Assembly (NCBI GenBank): GCA_022788085.1 | Contig: JALEWA010000139.1 | Coordinates: 1 to 43,703 of the forward strand | Source: Lachnospiraceae bacterium | GTDB lineage: Bacteria; Bacillota; Clostridia; Lachnospirales; Lachnospiraceae | Direction of reading: 5' to 3' | Length of the DNA stretch: 43,703 bases | Shown: positions 14,918 to 24,391 of the stretch, piece after piece | Numbering within the stretch: the stretch's first letter is position 1 | Layout of the letters: every line of letters starts with the position of its first letter | Translations under genes and position numbers: made by a program | Notes under the pieces: generated by a model | Database searches by the model: none | What the model was told of the DNA's origin: nothing | Seen by the model: only the letters and a program-made list of their open reading frames with translations

Positions 14918-16122
14918 TCAATTACATTCTTGATTCCGACAAAGGTGTTATCATAGTAAATGTTACTAATGATAACGCCTTTTCTTGAATTAGCTGAATG
15001 AATAATCTGTCCGTTACCAATATAAATACCTACGTGTGTACACTTTCCGCCGCCTGCTGCATAACATACAATATCACCCGGCTGTGCTTCCTCTACGGAA
15101 ACCTTTCTGCCGTTGGAGCCCCATTGTCCTTGTGGAGTACGGCTTAAGGAATAGCCAAAAGCAGCATACGTGTAACAGGTAAATCCGGAACAGTCTGTTC
15201 CTCCCGCAAGGCTTTGTCCTCCTGAGATATAACGGTTTCCTAAATACTGCATCGCATAATTTACAATAGCAGAACGAAGTTCCGAAACATTCGAATAGTC
15301 AGTAGGCGGCGGTGTTACCTGTATCGTTGTATTTTCAGGGGCTGCCTCCTCCGATTCCTGTGCTCTTTGTGCAAGCAATAGCTGTGCTTCTAATTCCTTC
15401 TGCTCTTCCTCTATGGATTTTGCATAGACAAATTCTTCTTCAATGACAACATACGGCGTTGCAACATATCCTTCTTTTCCCTCTGCATACAACACCTTCA
15501 TCCAATCTTCGCCGAATTCCAGAAGCTTACCTTTCTCTCCATTATCCATGTATCCGATTCGTTTTGCATTAATATCCGGCTCTTCCCTGACATTTAATCT
15601 GTCGGCTTTTACTACTACATATTTTGTAACATAATCATCAATAACTGCAGCAGCTTCATCACCATAAATAAAGTACTCCGACTTAATGTAGCCTTCTACA
15701 CTTCCTGAAATAACCTGAAACCACTCATCATCGCCTTCTCCGACGACAGAAAGAATCTGTGCTACCGAATTATCGTACATCTTTCCAACAATTTCTCCAT
15801 TAGTGTCCGGCGTACTTCTGACATTCACGTAATTTGTCACATTTGCAATCGCAAAATTACTGTATTCACTCTCTTCTGTATCGTCGATGCTTCTTGCCTG
15901 TATTCCGGCATCTTCCAGTTCTATCTCCTCTAAAATTTCTGCAAAGCCTGCTGTAAGCTTTATTTCTTCATCTGCTGTATTCTCCGTCTGTGTTATCTGT
16001 TCCTCGTCTATCTCATCTTTCTGTCCACCTGATTCCTGCACATTCACAGAAGAAATCACCATTCCGCATACAAGAATGGCTGGTATACTTGCCATAATCA
16101 AATTGATATATCTTTTGTTCAT
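14914..16122 (-). CDS. NlpC/P60 cell-wall peptidase with two SH3b domains
   Basis: A 402-residue exported protein. An N-terminal membrane/signal segment (LIMASIPAILVCGMVISSV) leads to an acidic linker, then two bacterial SH3 domains at about 90-155 (YVNVRSTPDTNGEIVGKM...) and 165-225 (RLNVREEPDINAKRIGYM...). A Glu/Gln helix linker with a Pro-Thr segment follows, and residues about 285-402 are the NlpC/P60 domain. The catalytic Cys is in TDCSGFTCY, the His in CTHVGIYIGNG and the third polar residue in IIHSAN. The layout fits a gamma-D-glutamyl-diamino-acid endopeptidase that trims peptidoglycan stem peptides. The start ATG has GGAAG at a normal distance. Confidence 0.93.
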   Translation of the reverse strand: MNKRYINLIMASIPAILVCGMVISSVNVQESGGQKDEIDEEQITQTENTADEEIKLTAGFAEILEEIELEDAGIQARSIDDTEESEYSNFAIANVTNYVNVRSTPDTNGEIVGKMYDNSVAQILSVVGEGDDEWFQVISGSVEGYIKSEYFIYGDEAAAVIDDYVTKYVVVKADRLNVREEPDINAKRIGYMDNGEKGKLLEFGEDWMKVLYAEGKEGYVATPYVVIEEEFVYAKSIEEEQKELEAQLLLAQRAQESEEAAPENTTIQVTPPPTDYSNVSELRSAIVNYAMQYLGNRYISGGQSLAGGTDCSGFTCYTYAAFGYSLSRTPQGQWGSNGRKVSVEEAQPGDIVCYAAGGGKCTHVGIYIGNGQIIHSANSRKGVIISNIYYDNTFVGIKNVID

Positions 16123-16193
16123 ACTGTACTTCCTATTTCTTATCCTTTGATTTTTTCAGTATACACCTTTTTTTCCAATTCGTATAGAAAAGA

Positions 16194-17336
16194 TTATATC
16201 TTTTGATGATATGCTGCTGCACTGATTGCTGCAACAAAAGGTACCGTTAATACAATTCCCATGCTGCCTGCTACTGCGCGAATCACCTCAATTGCAACAA
16301 AATCAGTATTCATTAATTGAATAAAACTCACTCCGTAGGAATAGATCAGAATCATCATATTCAGTGATGTTCCGGCAAAAGCCAGCACTAATGTATTAGC
16401 CATAGTTCCCATCGCATCCTTACCAATATTCATACCGGAACGAAACAGCTCTTTAAAAGACAGCTCCGGCTTATGTATATGAAGTTCTTCCATGGCTGAT
16501 GCAATTGACATGGCAATATCCATAACTGCTCCCATCGAAGCAATTAGTATCCCACTGATAAAAAGTCCCCTCATTTTCAAAGGATGCTCTGCCTTGAGCA
16601 ATAAAAGCGCCTCTGCTTCGTCCATCTGAAAGGTTGTGATTCCTGTAAGCTTCTCTGCGATATATGCAAGTATTGCCGCAATCAGCACACCGCACATGCT
16701 TCCGGCACATGCAGTCACAGTCTTAGTCTGCACCCCCCCGATAAGTGCATAACAGGCAATATTCGTAATCAATATCACAAGGCAGGTGACAGGAACCGGA
16801 GAATAGCCCTTTAAGCAAAAAGGTATCAAAACAAATACAATACACAGAATCGTGAAAATAAGACCCACGACTGCCTTAATTCCCTGCTTTCCACCTATCA
16901 ATATCAATGTAAACAGAAACAGACCCATCATACCAATAATGATATAGGTTCTATGGTAGTTATAAATATTAACCTGATATTTTCCCACATCTGTTGTATC
17001 AATACGAACTGTCAGTTTGTCTCCTACACCTACAATCACATTATTAACTGCACCAAAGTAATTCGTAGTCGTTACAATATCACCTTTATATCTCCCACTT
17101 AGTATCTCTATCTGCAGCTTCATGCTTCCCCGTACAATATTTTCATTACTTTCATCTATTACCGTATTGTCCTCGAGAATCTTACGTACTCTCGCATTCT
17201 CATATTCTGTACCGGAATCCTCTGTAATAGTATATCTTGGTCTGTCATAATTAGCATAATACAGAATTCCCGCAAACAGCAACAGACTGACAATACACAA
17301 AATGCCTTTTACTAAATTACTTCGATTCATCTTCAT
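16194..17336 (-). CDS. YibE/F-family membrane protein
   Basis: A 380-residue polytopic membrane protein of the YibE/F family (PF07907). After one N-terminal membrane helix, an extracytoplasmic domain of about 110 residues is rich in beta-strand (VGDKLTVRIDTTDVGKYQV). It is followed by seven or eight hydrophobic helices, with the family pattern ISGILIASMGAVMDIAMSIASAM and the SGMNIGKDAMGTMANTLVLAFAG segment. The function is not established; family members are thought to be transporters or regulators. The start was set at the ATG 17334-17336, since GAGGAAAGGCG precedes it; a GTG six codons upstream also exists. It follows the giant gene on the same strand but is separated from it by a terminator. 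Confidence 0.85.
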   Translation of the reverse strand: MKMNRSNLVKGILCIVSLLLFAGILYYANYDRPRYTITEDSGTEYENARVRKILEDNTVIDESNENIVRGSMKLQIEILSGRYKGDIVTTTNYFGAVNNVIVGVGDKLTVRIDTTDVGKYQVNIYNYHRTYIIIGMMGLFLFTLILIGGKQGIKAVVGLIFTILCIVFVLIPFCLKGYSPVPVTCLVILITNIACYALIGGVQTKTVTACAGSMCGVLIAAILAYIAEKLTGITTFQMDEAEALLLLKAEHPLKMRGLFISGILIASMGAVMDIAMSIASAMEELHIHKPELSFKELFRSGMNIGKDAMGTMANTLVLAFAGTSLNMMILIYSYGVSFIQLMNTDFVAIEVIRAVAGSMGIVLTVPFVAAISAAAYHQKI

Positions 17337-17374
17337 AAAATCGCCTTTCCTCACTCATGTACAAAACAATATAG

Positions 17375-17403
17375 AAAAAGCGTGGCATTTACTAATACCA
17401 CGC
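17375..17403 (-). terminator. Terminator of the giant PHP-domain gene
   Basis: A 10-bp minus-strand stem (GCGTGGTATT / AATGCCACGC, one G-U pair) followed by TTTTTCT, 29 nt past the stop codon. Confidence 0.8.
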
Positions 17404-17431
17404 CATCTTCTATATTTTAGTAAATCGGAAG

Positions 17432-20400
17432 CTATTGTGCAATCAGAACAAGAATATCTGTCAATTCATTTGTCTGAACTGCCACGTTACCAATCTCACT
17501 TACTGTTGCTATGTTGACAAGTTCAAAACTGCCTGTTATAGAACTCTTTGTAAACAGATAAGCTTTTTTACCTGCGTATTCTATACCAAGATTCATATGA
17601 ATACCTACTGTATAAGGTAGTTTCAATGCATTAACAGGCTGCATATAGAATACCTTGAAGCCGCCCTGCTCGTCAGGAAGCTGTGTTAACTTAGAATCAA
17701 AGTCATACTCTGTCTGAACATCCTGAATATCGGATGCTAAAATACTAAAGCCGACTCCGTTTCCAAGATGCGCCATCAGGTACAAATTGCGTCCATAATA
17801 TTTCTGAAGAAGTTCTAACTTAAGTTTTCCCTTTGACTGGTTAAGTGCAACATCCACATAAGGAAGACCTGTTTCTGTAACGTATTCTGCAAGCGGGATC
17901 TGCTGCCGGTCAATTCTAGTCAATGCCTTAGCTGTATTGGTCGATAATGTACCTGCTGTACTACTGCTTTCTGTAGTGTCATTACCTGATGAATTACTGT
18001 TTCCTTCTGAAGTGTTGCTTTCTTCCTCCAGTCTGATTTCATCACAGTCACGTACACGCAATACGGGAACGGATTCGTCACTGTCCCCTTCCGGATGTTT
18101 ATACAGGAATCCTACAGCTGTTATCTTTTTACCTTTTTCTACAAAAGTACCAAGTGTGTTCGCACCTGCTGTTCCGGATGTAATATAGCCGTCAATGAAG
18201 ATAGCTGCCTGATTGCCATTGTCATCTGTAAGCCAGAACTCAGATACAGCGTCACCATCCTTCTCTACCTTACTTACGGTACCTGTTACCTGAATCAGCT
18301 TACCGCCATTCTTGTCATAATCCATAGAATCTGTAACTGACATCTGTGTAGGCATGACCGGAACCAGATTCTGATCATCCAGAACAGAATAGCTTACAAG
18401 CTGTAATTCTTTATCACCCTGATACTGGTCAACATAACCTACCACACGGATCTTAGTACCTTTCTTAAGTCCTGCTGTTGCAAACGGGAATACGGTAATT
18501 CCTCCAGTCTTATCCTGTACATAAATCGTATCAAAGAAAGTTGTATCTTCATTCTCTGTACCATTAGCCACATAGCCTTCAATGGCGAATACGTCTCCAG
18601 GCTCAGCTTTACGAACTGTAGCAATATCGGTTGCCTCCAGTTCTACTTTCCTGCCTTCGAGAATGTTGTTAATAATTGTGTAATTTGCATAAGGAAGAGA
18701 ATCGTTGTTGTCAATCTCAGCATCTACTTCGAAATCTGACATAAATACAGAACCTGCTACAAAGATTTCCCCTCCAAATTTTGTCTTCTGGGAAGCAAGT
18801 GCTACTACCTTGCCTTTTTCTACATAAGCTTCGGCATCATCATTTGCAATACCGGTACTCTGTCCTGCATCTGTCTTGCAGTCAATAGAATAAGTAGTAT
18901 CAAAGCCTTTTACAAGCCACTGCGCAGGATATACACTGTTTGTCTCCTTTGTAGCACCAGTAATATCTACTGTACAGCCGCTGTATGCGGAATATGTCTG
19001 TCCATTCCTGAAACCATCCAGATAAGCACTATCTTCATTTACGTTGGTATAATACAGTCTGTATGCCTGTCCACCGTTATTATCCTTGTCATATGCTTCA
19101 TCACTGTTCATACGAATCGTAGAACCGATTGCTTCAAGAAGCTTATTCGTCTCTGTTGATGTCTGGCAGCTGGTACTGTCCTGATAGTCAGCAATACCAC
19201 ATACAATCACACTGCCGCCATTTGCTACATAATCCTTAACCAATTCAATGAAGGAATCCTCATAATGTGACACCACATAATCTCCTGCGTTTGCTGTGCC
19301 GTTCTTCTTAGCTGGAGCAGATACGATAAGCAGGGATGCCTCATCCAGCATTTCCTTTGTAATCTTATCCGTTACAATCTTAGCTTTTATATTTTTATCT
19401 GCACAGATTCCTACGAAGCTGTTCATATTGCCGCCATAGTAACCTGTTACATAATCATTAAAATGTGTACCGTCAATGATCACATGAGATACCATGCTAT
19501 TATCCACATAAGTAAGCTTTAATACATCCTTATATACTTTCTCAACACCATTTAAATCTGCCTTAACGGTTACACCCATTTCCATGGCTCCAACCTTGTT
19601 ATGAGTATAGCTAAAAGTATATTCAGCTGTGCTTTCAGAAGCTACAGAAGTTAATCCTTCTTTATCCAGGTCAACACTCTTTACTGTCTTACCATCTAGA
19701 GAAAACTCGATTGACCGGATATTCATGGCAGTCTGCTCATTATTATACAGATCTAATGTAACATCCAGTGCCTCACCTGCTACAGGAAGTGCTTCCTCAG
19801 TAGAAATGGCATTAATTCCTGCAGCTTCCACTTCACCTACCCATACAGGTGCTGTTACTGCAATATCTCCATCTGCTTCTGTAACTTTAATATAGTAATA
19901 AGAATAGCTTGACGGAACCTGAAAAGTAACTGTCTCTTCATTGCCGCTTACTGACTTATTGGCAATACTTAAACCACCGTTTACGATAACTTCAACTTTA
20001 CCAATCCTGCTATCTGTAGGATCTGTCAAATCAACCTTAAGTGTAACCTCATCACCTACTAAATCCTTGTCCAGGGAGGTACCCATAATATAGGAATCCA
20101 GTGTGTAATAAATACTTAAATCATTATCCTCTGTTGCATAGATACGATAGTTTCTCATTGCATCATAGATGCTTTCTTCTGTCAGGGAATCAGCTAAAAC
20201 AACGCTTCGTGCTGTATTCGCATCACCCCATCTTCCCTTATGGTTATCCTGATTATTGGTAGGAGCTACATGCCATCCCTTATCCAATGCTCTTGTATAA
20301 TACTCATAGGAAGGGAAGTAGCCTGAGCTTCCTATTGCACCTTCACCGTTACCTACCTCAACCATAGTGATCAATGCGTCATTTGTCTCAGAATAATATG

Positions 20401-23400
20401 CAAAATCGCTGAAGTCACCGAAGGTTGTACCCGGATGGTTAAACTGGCAGATGGAGTCAGGCGCAGTTGCCAGTGTTGCATAGTAATTCTGTAATGCTGT
20501 TGAATACGTCTTATACTCTGTCTGTGTACGGCTCTGGAAACCATCTGTGTTAAAGGTATTCATATGACCAAGACCATTAGACCAGGTCATCTCATAACCA
20601 TAGATTCCTACAAAATCATCTGTTGTATACTTCTTTGCCAGCTCATGTCCTTCTGTCCATTCGCTGCTGACGGAACCATCCTTAATGCTTGCATTATCTG
20701 CATTATCAAAAGAATTGGAGTGGTCTGTTACTGCAAGGAAATCAAGATTGTCAACATCCTGTGCATACTTAAATGCTTCTTCACATGTACCTGCACCGTC
20801 AGAATAGCTGGTGTGCGCATGAAGCTGTCCAAAATAAATATTATATTTCTCGTTTGCTCTTTCTGTAAAGCTTAACGTTTTAACAGCACTTTCCTGATAT
20901 CCGTCTTTTGTGGCTTTTATGACAATCGTGCATGGCAGCTTGTCCAGAGAAAGTGGTTCTGTATAAATCTTCCAGTCGTATACTTCCTCTTTAGAAGAAT
21001 CTTCTTCTGTCTTTGTTGTTACTTCTCCTGCATCATCCTGCTTAGCTGTATCTTCTGTAACAACGTCCTCCTCTGCATCTTTTACTGCATAAAGGATTGT
21101 TGCACCTTCTGTATCGCAGGTCAGCTTTACTTTACTGTGTAATGCAACAGCACCACCATTCGGAGATGCTTTTACGGTATCTACCTTAGCCTGTGTAAAT
21201 CGGTAGATTACCTTAAGGCTATTATCCAATCCGTCCTTTGCAGCATATACAGTAATTGCTGTAGGAAGCTCCTTCAATACCGGCTTGGAGTCAGCATTAT
21301 AAACCTTAAATTCGCTCTCACCCTTAAAGGCATAGTAAATGGTCGCTCCCTCTGTATCTGTTGTTAAGGTCAGCTGCTGATTCTGTGCTGCCTCTCCTTC
21401 TTCCGGAGATACTGTAACCAGCTTGCATGCCTTGCTTGAATTAATAGGATTGGCTTTTACTGTAATTTCATTAAAATAGTTCGTTCCACCACTACCAATG
21501 GTATCACCTTTAATAGAAGTCGGACTTGCAACTCTTACACGTACATAAAGCTTCTCTACGTTGTTAGCATCCTGCGGTAAGGAAACACTGATATCATGGA
21601 ATGTACCATCTGCTACTAATGAAAAGGCACCGTCCTTAATTTCCTTCTCTACCTCAACAGGTGTTCCTCCAGATGCATAATCCGTGTAACTTGCTTTTAA
21701 TACACCACTTCCTGCTGTAGTAAAGTTTTCTCCATCCTTACTGTACTCAACTGCAAAATCCCTTGCTCCTGTCTTAGAACCTCTCATACGGAAGGATAAG
21801 TCCAGATTTGCATACAGTTTACCATTCAGTTCAAGCAGATAATATTCATTCTCCAGAAGTCCCTTGCTGCCTGTACTGGTATCTGTTACAAAAGGCACCT
21901 TTCCATTAGAGAGCGTTAATTTGGCATCCTTATTCAGAAAATCATTTTCCTCATATAAGTCACCATACACAAAGGTATCCTCTGTCTTAAGTGTACCTGC
22001 AAAGGAAGCTGCTGTCAGTTCAATGGAATCATCAATTTCGTATTTTTCTTCTTCCTGTGCACCCTTTACCTTGTAATCTGCACTTACACCATTTCTTAAC
22101 TGATAACTTGTCTTGTATGCAGAGCATGCTGCATATACATCTACTACGCTTCCTTCCGTTACGCCATCAGGATATGCTGCACCTTTAAAAATCACTGCAC
22201 TGCCTGCAGCATCCGTAATGGTAGTACTGCCTGTTTCCTTATAAGCCCCAAGTGTTACGTCTTCCATGCAGACATACTCAGATAAATAATCTGCACCAAG
22301 CTGTGCTGTGGTTACTTTCTGTGCTTCTATTGGCTCTGCATCTGTCTTGAGAACCACAGGAGCACCCGACAGCGTAATTTCAGGTACACCATTATACACG
22401 GAAGCTGTACCGGTTACTGCTACGATATCACCTGTCACAAACTTGTCATAGTTAGCATATGACTTATCAAAAACGAGATAACCGTATATCTCATTGTCAA
22501 TGACATCTTCCAGAACAATGTTATTCAGATCACCGCCAGCCTTGGAAGCATACGCATATACGACCTGTCCGACAACTGTGATTTCACCGGAAGTTGCTGC
22601 TGCCGCTTCTTTTACATTAACAGCACCTTCTACAGAAGCAATCAGTTCGTCACTTACAGGGTCATAAAGTGTCTCCTCTTCTTCCTGTTCGCCTGCTGCT
22701 TTTGTTACTGTGATGTCATCAGCTGAAGCGACACGGAGCTGATAGCCATTAAAATCCCCAACAATCGCATACAGGTTGATGGTATCTCCTACCTTACAGG
22801 TAACATCAGATGGTATTTTAAAAATATTAATACTGTTACCATCTGCATCTGTAAGCTGTGTATTCTTAGAATCAATGGTACCAACAGTCAGATTCTCCAG
22901 ATATACTCTGGTGGCCTCATAATCTCCTGTTTCATAGTCATCCAGTAATTCCTTTAAAGAAATTGTCTTGGAAGGGAGTACTGTTTCACCTTCAGCTTTC
23001 TCTAATTCTACAGTCTCTGCATTTTTCAGTTCTTCCAGACCATTATAAGCAGTTTTGATACCCTTTACGGTCAGGGTATCACCAACTGCAATATCTTTCT
23101 GTGCCTTAGAATAATGTGCATCAAGACCTGCTGTCGCATCCTGCAGATAAACATTCTTGCCATCAATAAAGGTAACGATACCTTTCACGGTAAGCTCTGT
23201 ATTCTCTGATGCCTTTCTTGCATCAGCCACAGAGGAGATTTCTGAAGATTCTTCCTGCTTTACCTGATAAGCAAAACTACATACTTTACTATCCTCAAGA
23301 CTCATATCCTCCATCATTGCAATCGCATAGATGGTAACATCTTCAGTAATTTCAAGTTCTCCTTTATAGGAGGTGTAGTTATCGGAACCGTCTGTATTAT

Positions 23401-23893
23401 ATTTAATCACAGCACCTTTTGTTGCTGTGGATAATGCTACTTTAGTACCCTTATCTACTGTTCCGGGTTCAACAGAAGCCGTAACTTCTGCACACTGCCT
23501 TTCTTCCTGTGCTTCTGATGTCTGCTCTTCTTTTGTAGCATCTTCTTTAGCATCTTCTTCCAGCAGCGTTATCAGAGACTCGTCCTCCGCTGAATCCTCC
23601 TCAGAAGATTCTTTCATCAGATTATGCTCCTGTGATAAGCCTTGTTCTTCCGACGGAGATTCCTGCTCTGAATCCTTCTCTTCCCCGCTCTGTGTTTCTT
23701 CACTCTCTGCTCCTGTGCCTGACTCCGCAGAGTTTTTCTCCTCGCCCTGCTCCTGCAGATCAACATCCACAGCCAGAGACTGTTCTGCCATCGTTTCTTC
23801 TGCATGCACCGTTGTTACGCTACTAAACGCAGAGCTTGCTACCATAACAGCAGCCAACAGGCCTGCAATGAACTTGCGTCCACTTCTTCTCAT
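17432..23893 (-). CDS. Giant secreted multidomain protein with PHP metallohydrolase domain
   Basis: This 2153-residue protein starts with a signal peptide (residues 1-31, ending TVHAEE) and an acidic Ser/Glu linker to about 135. About 137-212 is a chitobiase C-terminal-like beta domain (KGAVIKYNTDGSDNYTSYKG). About 217-620 holds several OB-fold-like modules (LTVKGIVTFIDGKNVYLQDA and similar). Two more chitobiase-like modules follow near 890-1010. Residues about 1017-1310 form a CehA/McbA-type PHP domain: QLHAHTSYSDG, LAVTDHSNSFDN, YGYEMTW, FNHPGTTFGDF and NNQDNHKGRW supply the expected metal ligands. A CARDB-like module (about 1365-1450), a Rossmann-like segment (about 1470-1680, LLIVSAPAKK and GGSVIVCGIADY) and further OB folds to about 1960 come next, then a Ser/Thr linker and a terminal beta domain. 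No LPXTG or C-terminal helix is present. Likely an extracellular phosphoesterase or nuclease; the substrate is unknown. Confidence 0.85.
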   Translation of the reverse strand: MRRSGRKFIAGLLAAVMVASSAFSSVTTVHAEETMAEQSLAVDVDLQEQGEEKNSAESGTGAESEETQSGEEKDSEQESPSEEQGLSQEHNLMKESSEEDSAEDESLITLLEEDAKEDATKEEQTSEAQEERQCAEVTASVEPGTVDKGTKVALSTATKGAVIKYNTDGSDNYTSYKGELEITEDVTIYAIAMMEDMSLEDSKVCSFAYQVKQEESSEISSVADARKASENTELTVKGIVTFIDGKNVYLQDATAGLDAHYSKAQKDIAVGDTLTVKGIKTAYNGLEELKNAETVELEKAEGETVLPSKTISLKELLDDYETGDYEATRVYLENLTVGTIDSKNTQLTDADGNSINIFKIPSDVTCKVGDTINLYAIVGDFNGYQLRVASADDITVTKAAGEQEEEETLYDPVSDELIASVEGAVNVKEAAAATSGEITVVGQVVYAYASKAGGDLNNIVLEDVIDNEIYGYLVFDKSYANYDKFVTGDIVAVTGTASVYNGVPEITLSGAPVVLKTDAEPIEAQKVTTAQLGADYLSEYVCMEDVTLGAYKETGSTTITDAAGSAVIFKGAAYPDGVTEGSVVDVYAACSAYKTSYQLRNGVSADYKVKGAQEEEKYEIDDSIELTAASFAGTLKTEDTFVYGDLYEENDFLNKDAKLTLSNGKVPFVTDTSTGSKGLLENEYYLLELNGKLYANLDLSFRMRGSKTGARDFAVEYSKDGENFTTAGSGVLKASYTDYASGGTPVEVEKEIKDGAFSLVADGTFHDISVSLPQDANNVEKLYVRVRVASPTSIKGDTIGSGGTNYFNEITVKANPINSSKACKLVTVSPEEGEAAQNQQLTLTTDTEGATIYYAFKGESEFKVYNADSKPVLKELPTAITVYAAKDGLDNSLKVIYRFTQAKVDTVKASPNGGAVALHSKVKLTCDTEGATILYAVKDAEEDVVTEDTAKQDDAGEVTTKTEEDSSKEEVYDWKIYTEPLSLDKLPCTIVIKATKDGYQESAVKTLSFTERANEKYNIYFGQLHAHTSYSDGAGTCEEAFKYAQDVDNLDFLAVTDHSNSFDNADNASIKDGSVSSEWTEGHELAKKYTTDDFVGIYGYEMTWSNGLGHMNTFNTDGFQSRTQTEYKTYSTALQNYYATLATAPDSICQFNHPGTTFGDFSDFAYYSETNDALITMVEVGNGEGAIGSSGYFPSYEYYTRALDKGWHVAPTNNQDNHKGRWGDANTARSVVLADSLTEESIYDAMRNYRIYATEDNDLSIYYTLDSYIMGTSLDKDLVGDEVTLKVDLTDPTDSRIGKVEVIVNGGLSIANKSVSGNEETVTFQVPSSYSYYYIKVTEADGDIAVTAPVWVGEVEAAGINAISTEEALPVAGEALDVTLDLYNNEQTAMNIRSIEFSLDGKTVKSVDLDKEGLTSVASESTAEYTFSYTHNKVGAMEMGVTVKADLNGVEKVYKDVLKLTYVDNSMVSHVIIDGTHFNDYVTGYYGGNMNSFVGICADKNIKAKIVTDKITKEMLDEASLLIVSAPAKKNGTANAGDYVVSHYEDSFIELVKDYVANGGSVIVCGIADYQDSTSCQTSTETNKLLEAIGSTIRMNSDEAYDKDNNGGQAYRLYYTNVNEDSAYLDGFRNGQTYSAYSGCTVDITGATKETNSVYPAQWLVKGFDTTYSIDCKTDAGQSTGIANDDAEAYVEKGKVVALASQKTKFGGEIFVAGSVFMSDFEVDAEIDNNDSLPYANYTIINNILEGRKVELEATDIATVRKAEPGDVFAIEGYVANGTENEDTTFFDTIYVQDKTGGITVFPFATAGLKKGTKIRVVGYVDQYQGDKELQLVSYSVLDDQNLVPVMPTQMSVTDSMDYDKNGGKLIQVTGTVSKVEKDGDAVSEFWLTDDNGNQAAIFIDGYITSGTAGANTLGTFVEKGKKITAVGFLYKHPEGDSDESVPVLRVRDCDEIRLEEESNTSEGNSNSSGNDTTESSSTAGTLSTNTAKALTRIDRQQIPLAEYVTETGLPYVDVALNQSKGKLKLELLQKYYGRNLYLMAHLGNGVGFSILASDIQDVQTEYDFDSKLTQLPDEQGGFKVFYMQPVNALKLPYTVGIHMNLGIEYAGKKAYLFTKSSITGSFELVNIATVSEIGNVAVQTNELTDILVLIAQ

Positions 23894-23923
23894 TTCTTAT
23901 ACTCCTCCTATCATAGATAATGA

Positions 23924-24001
23924 CTGCCGCTCCTTCCTCCGGCAGAAACACTACCCTATAAAACACATAAAAGCAACGTTGTTGTAGACTCCGTTGCCTT
24001 T
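23924..24001 (-). promoter_or_regulatory. Structured leader of the giant PHP-domain gene
   Basis: Two hairpins lie in the leader. The first has arms 23992-24001 and 23969-23978 (AAAGGCAACG / CGTTGCTTTT on the minus strand). The second is CTGCCG / CGGCAG (23940-23945 and 23924-23929) with the loop GAGGAAGGAG, which resembles a ribosome-binding site. The true site, GGAGG, is 10 nt before the ATG and outside both hairpins. No known riboswitch consensus was recognised. Confidence 0.45.
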
Positions 24002-24016
24002 ATTGCTGTAATAATG

Positions 24017-24045
24017 GTTATACAGCTAATAAGCATTATAGTCAA
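24017..24045 (-). promoter_or_regulatory. Promoter for the giant PHP-domain gene
   Basis: Minus-strand TTGACT (24040-24045), 17 nt, TATAAC (24017-24022). This predicts a leader of about 115 nt before the start codon at 23893. Confidence 0.65.
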
Positions 24046-24134
24046 GATATTATTTTAACCTTCTCTTTCAATCACATTAAATAAAATAGGAGATCCTCGT
24101 AAAAACTGCTATCATAATACTGTAAATTCCATGT

Positions 24135-24168
24135 AAAAAAGGCAAACCGCACATGCGATTTGCCTTTT
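24135..24168. terminator. Terminator at the end of the galactan operon
   Basis: Minus-strand hairpin AAAAGGCAAATCGCA / TGCGGTTTGCCTTTT with a T-run, just after the zinc-ribbon gene stop at 24173. The A-rich left side makes it potentially active on both strands. Confidence 0.85.
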
Positions 24169-24172
24169 CATT

Positions 24173-24391
24173 TTAATCAAAATCAAACTTTGTAAATCTC
24201 TTTGCCCTATCGAGATAACGGAATCTTACCATCTCGTTTTTCTCAAGTACATCAGCTTCTGTTCCTCTGTACTGGCAACGGATACAGCTATAGATTCCTG
24301 TATCCTTATTATAGAACATATCGATGTCGAGGTCTCGCATAAAGCAGGATGGACATCTGTAATTTAGTTTGCCTTTTCCAAGTTGAGCCAT
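24173..24391 (-). CDS. Small zinc-ribbon protein
   Basis: A 72-residue protein with two Cys pairs, CPSC (residues 13-16) and CIRC (36-39), spaced as in a zinc ribbon, and a basic/aromatic C-terminus (FRYLDRAKRFTKFDFD). I do not recognise a named family. It is the last gene of the galactan operon. Its start overlaps the end of the upstream gene by 28 nt, and its excellent AAGGAGG ribosome-binding site lies inside that upstream coding sequence, so translation is probably coupled. A nucleic-acid or protein-binding role is plausible from the fold only; nothing in the sequence links it to sugar use apart from its position. Confidence 0.75.
   Translation of the reverse strand: MAQLGKGKLNYRCPSCFMRDLDIDMFYNKDTGIYSCIRCQYRGTEADVLEKNEMVRFRYLDRAKRFTKFDFD

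Noticed and set aside
23894-24010. Cyclic-di-GMP or other known riboswitch in the leader of the giant gene
   Set aside because: The two hairpins do not show the conserved loops of any riboswitch class I know.
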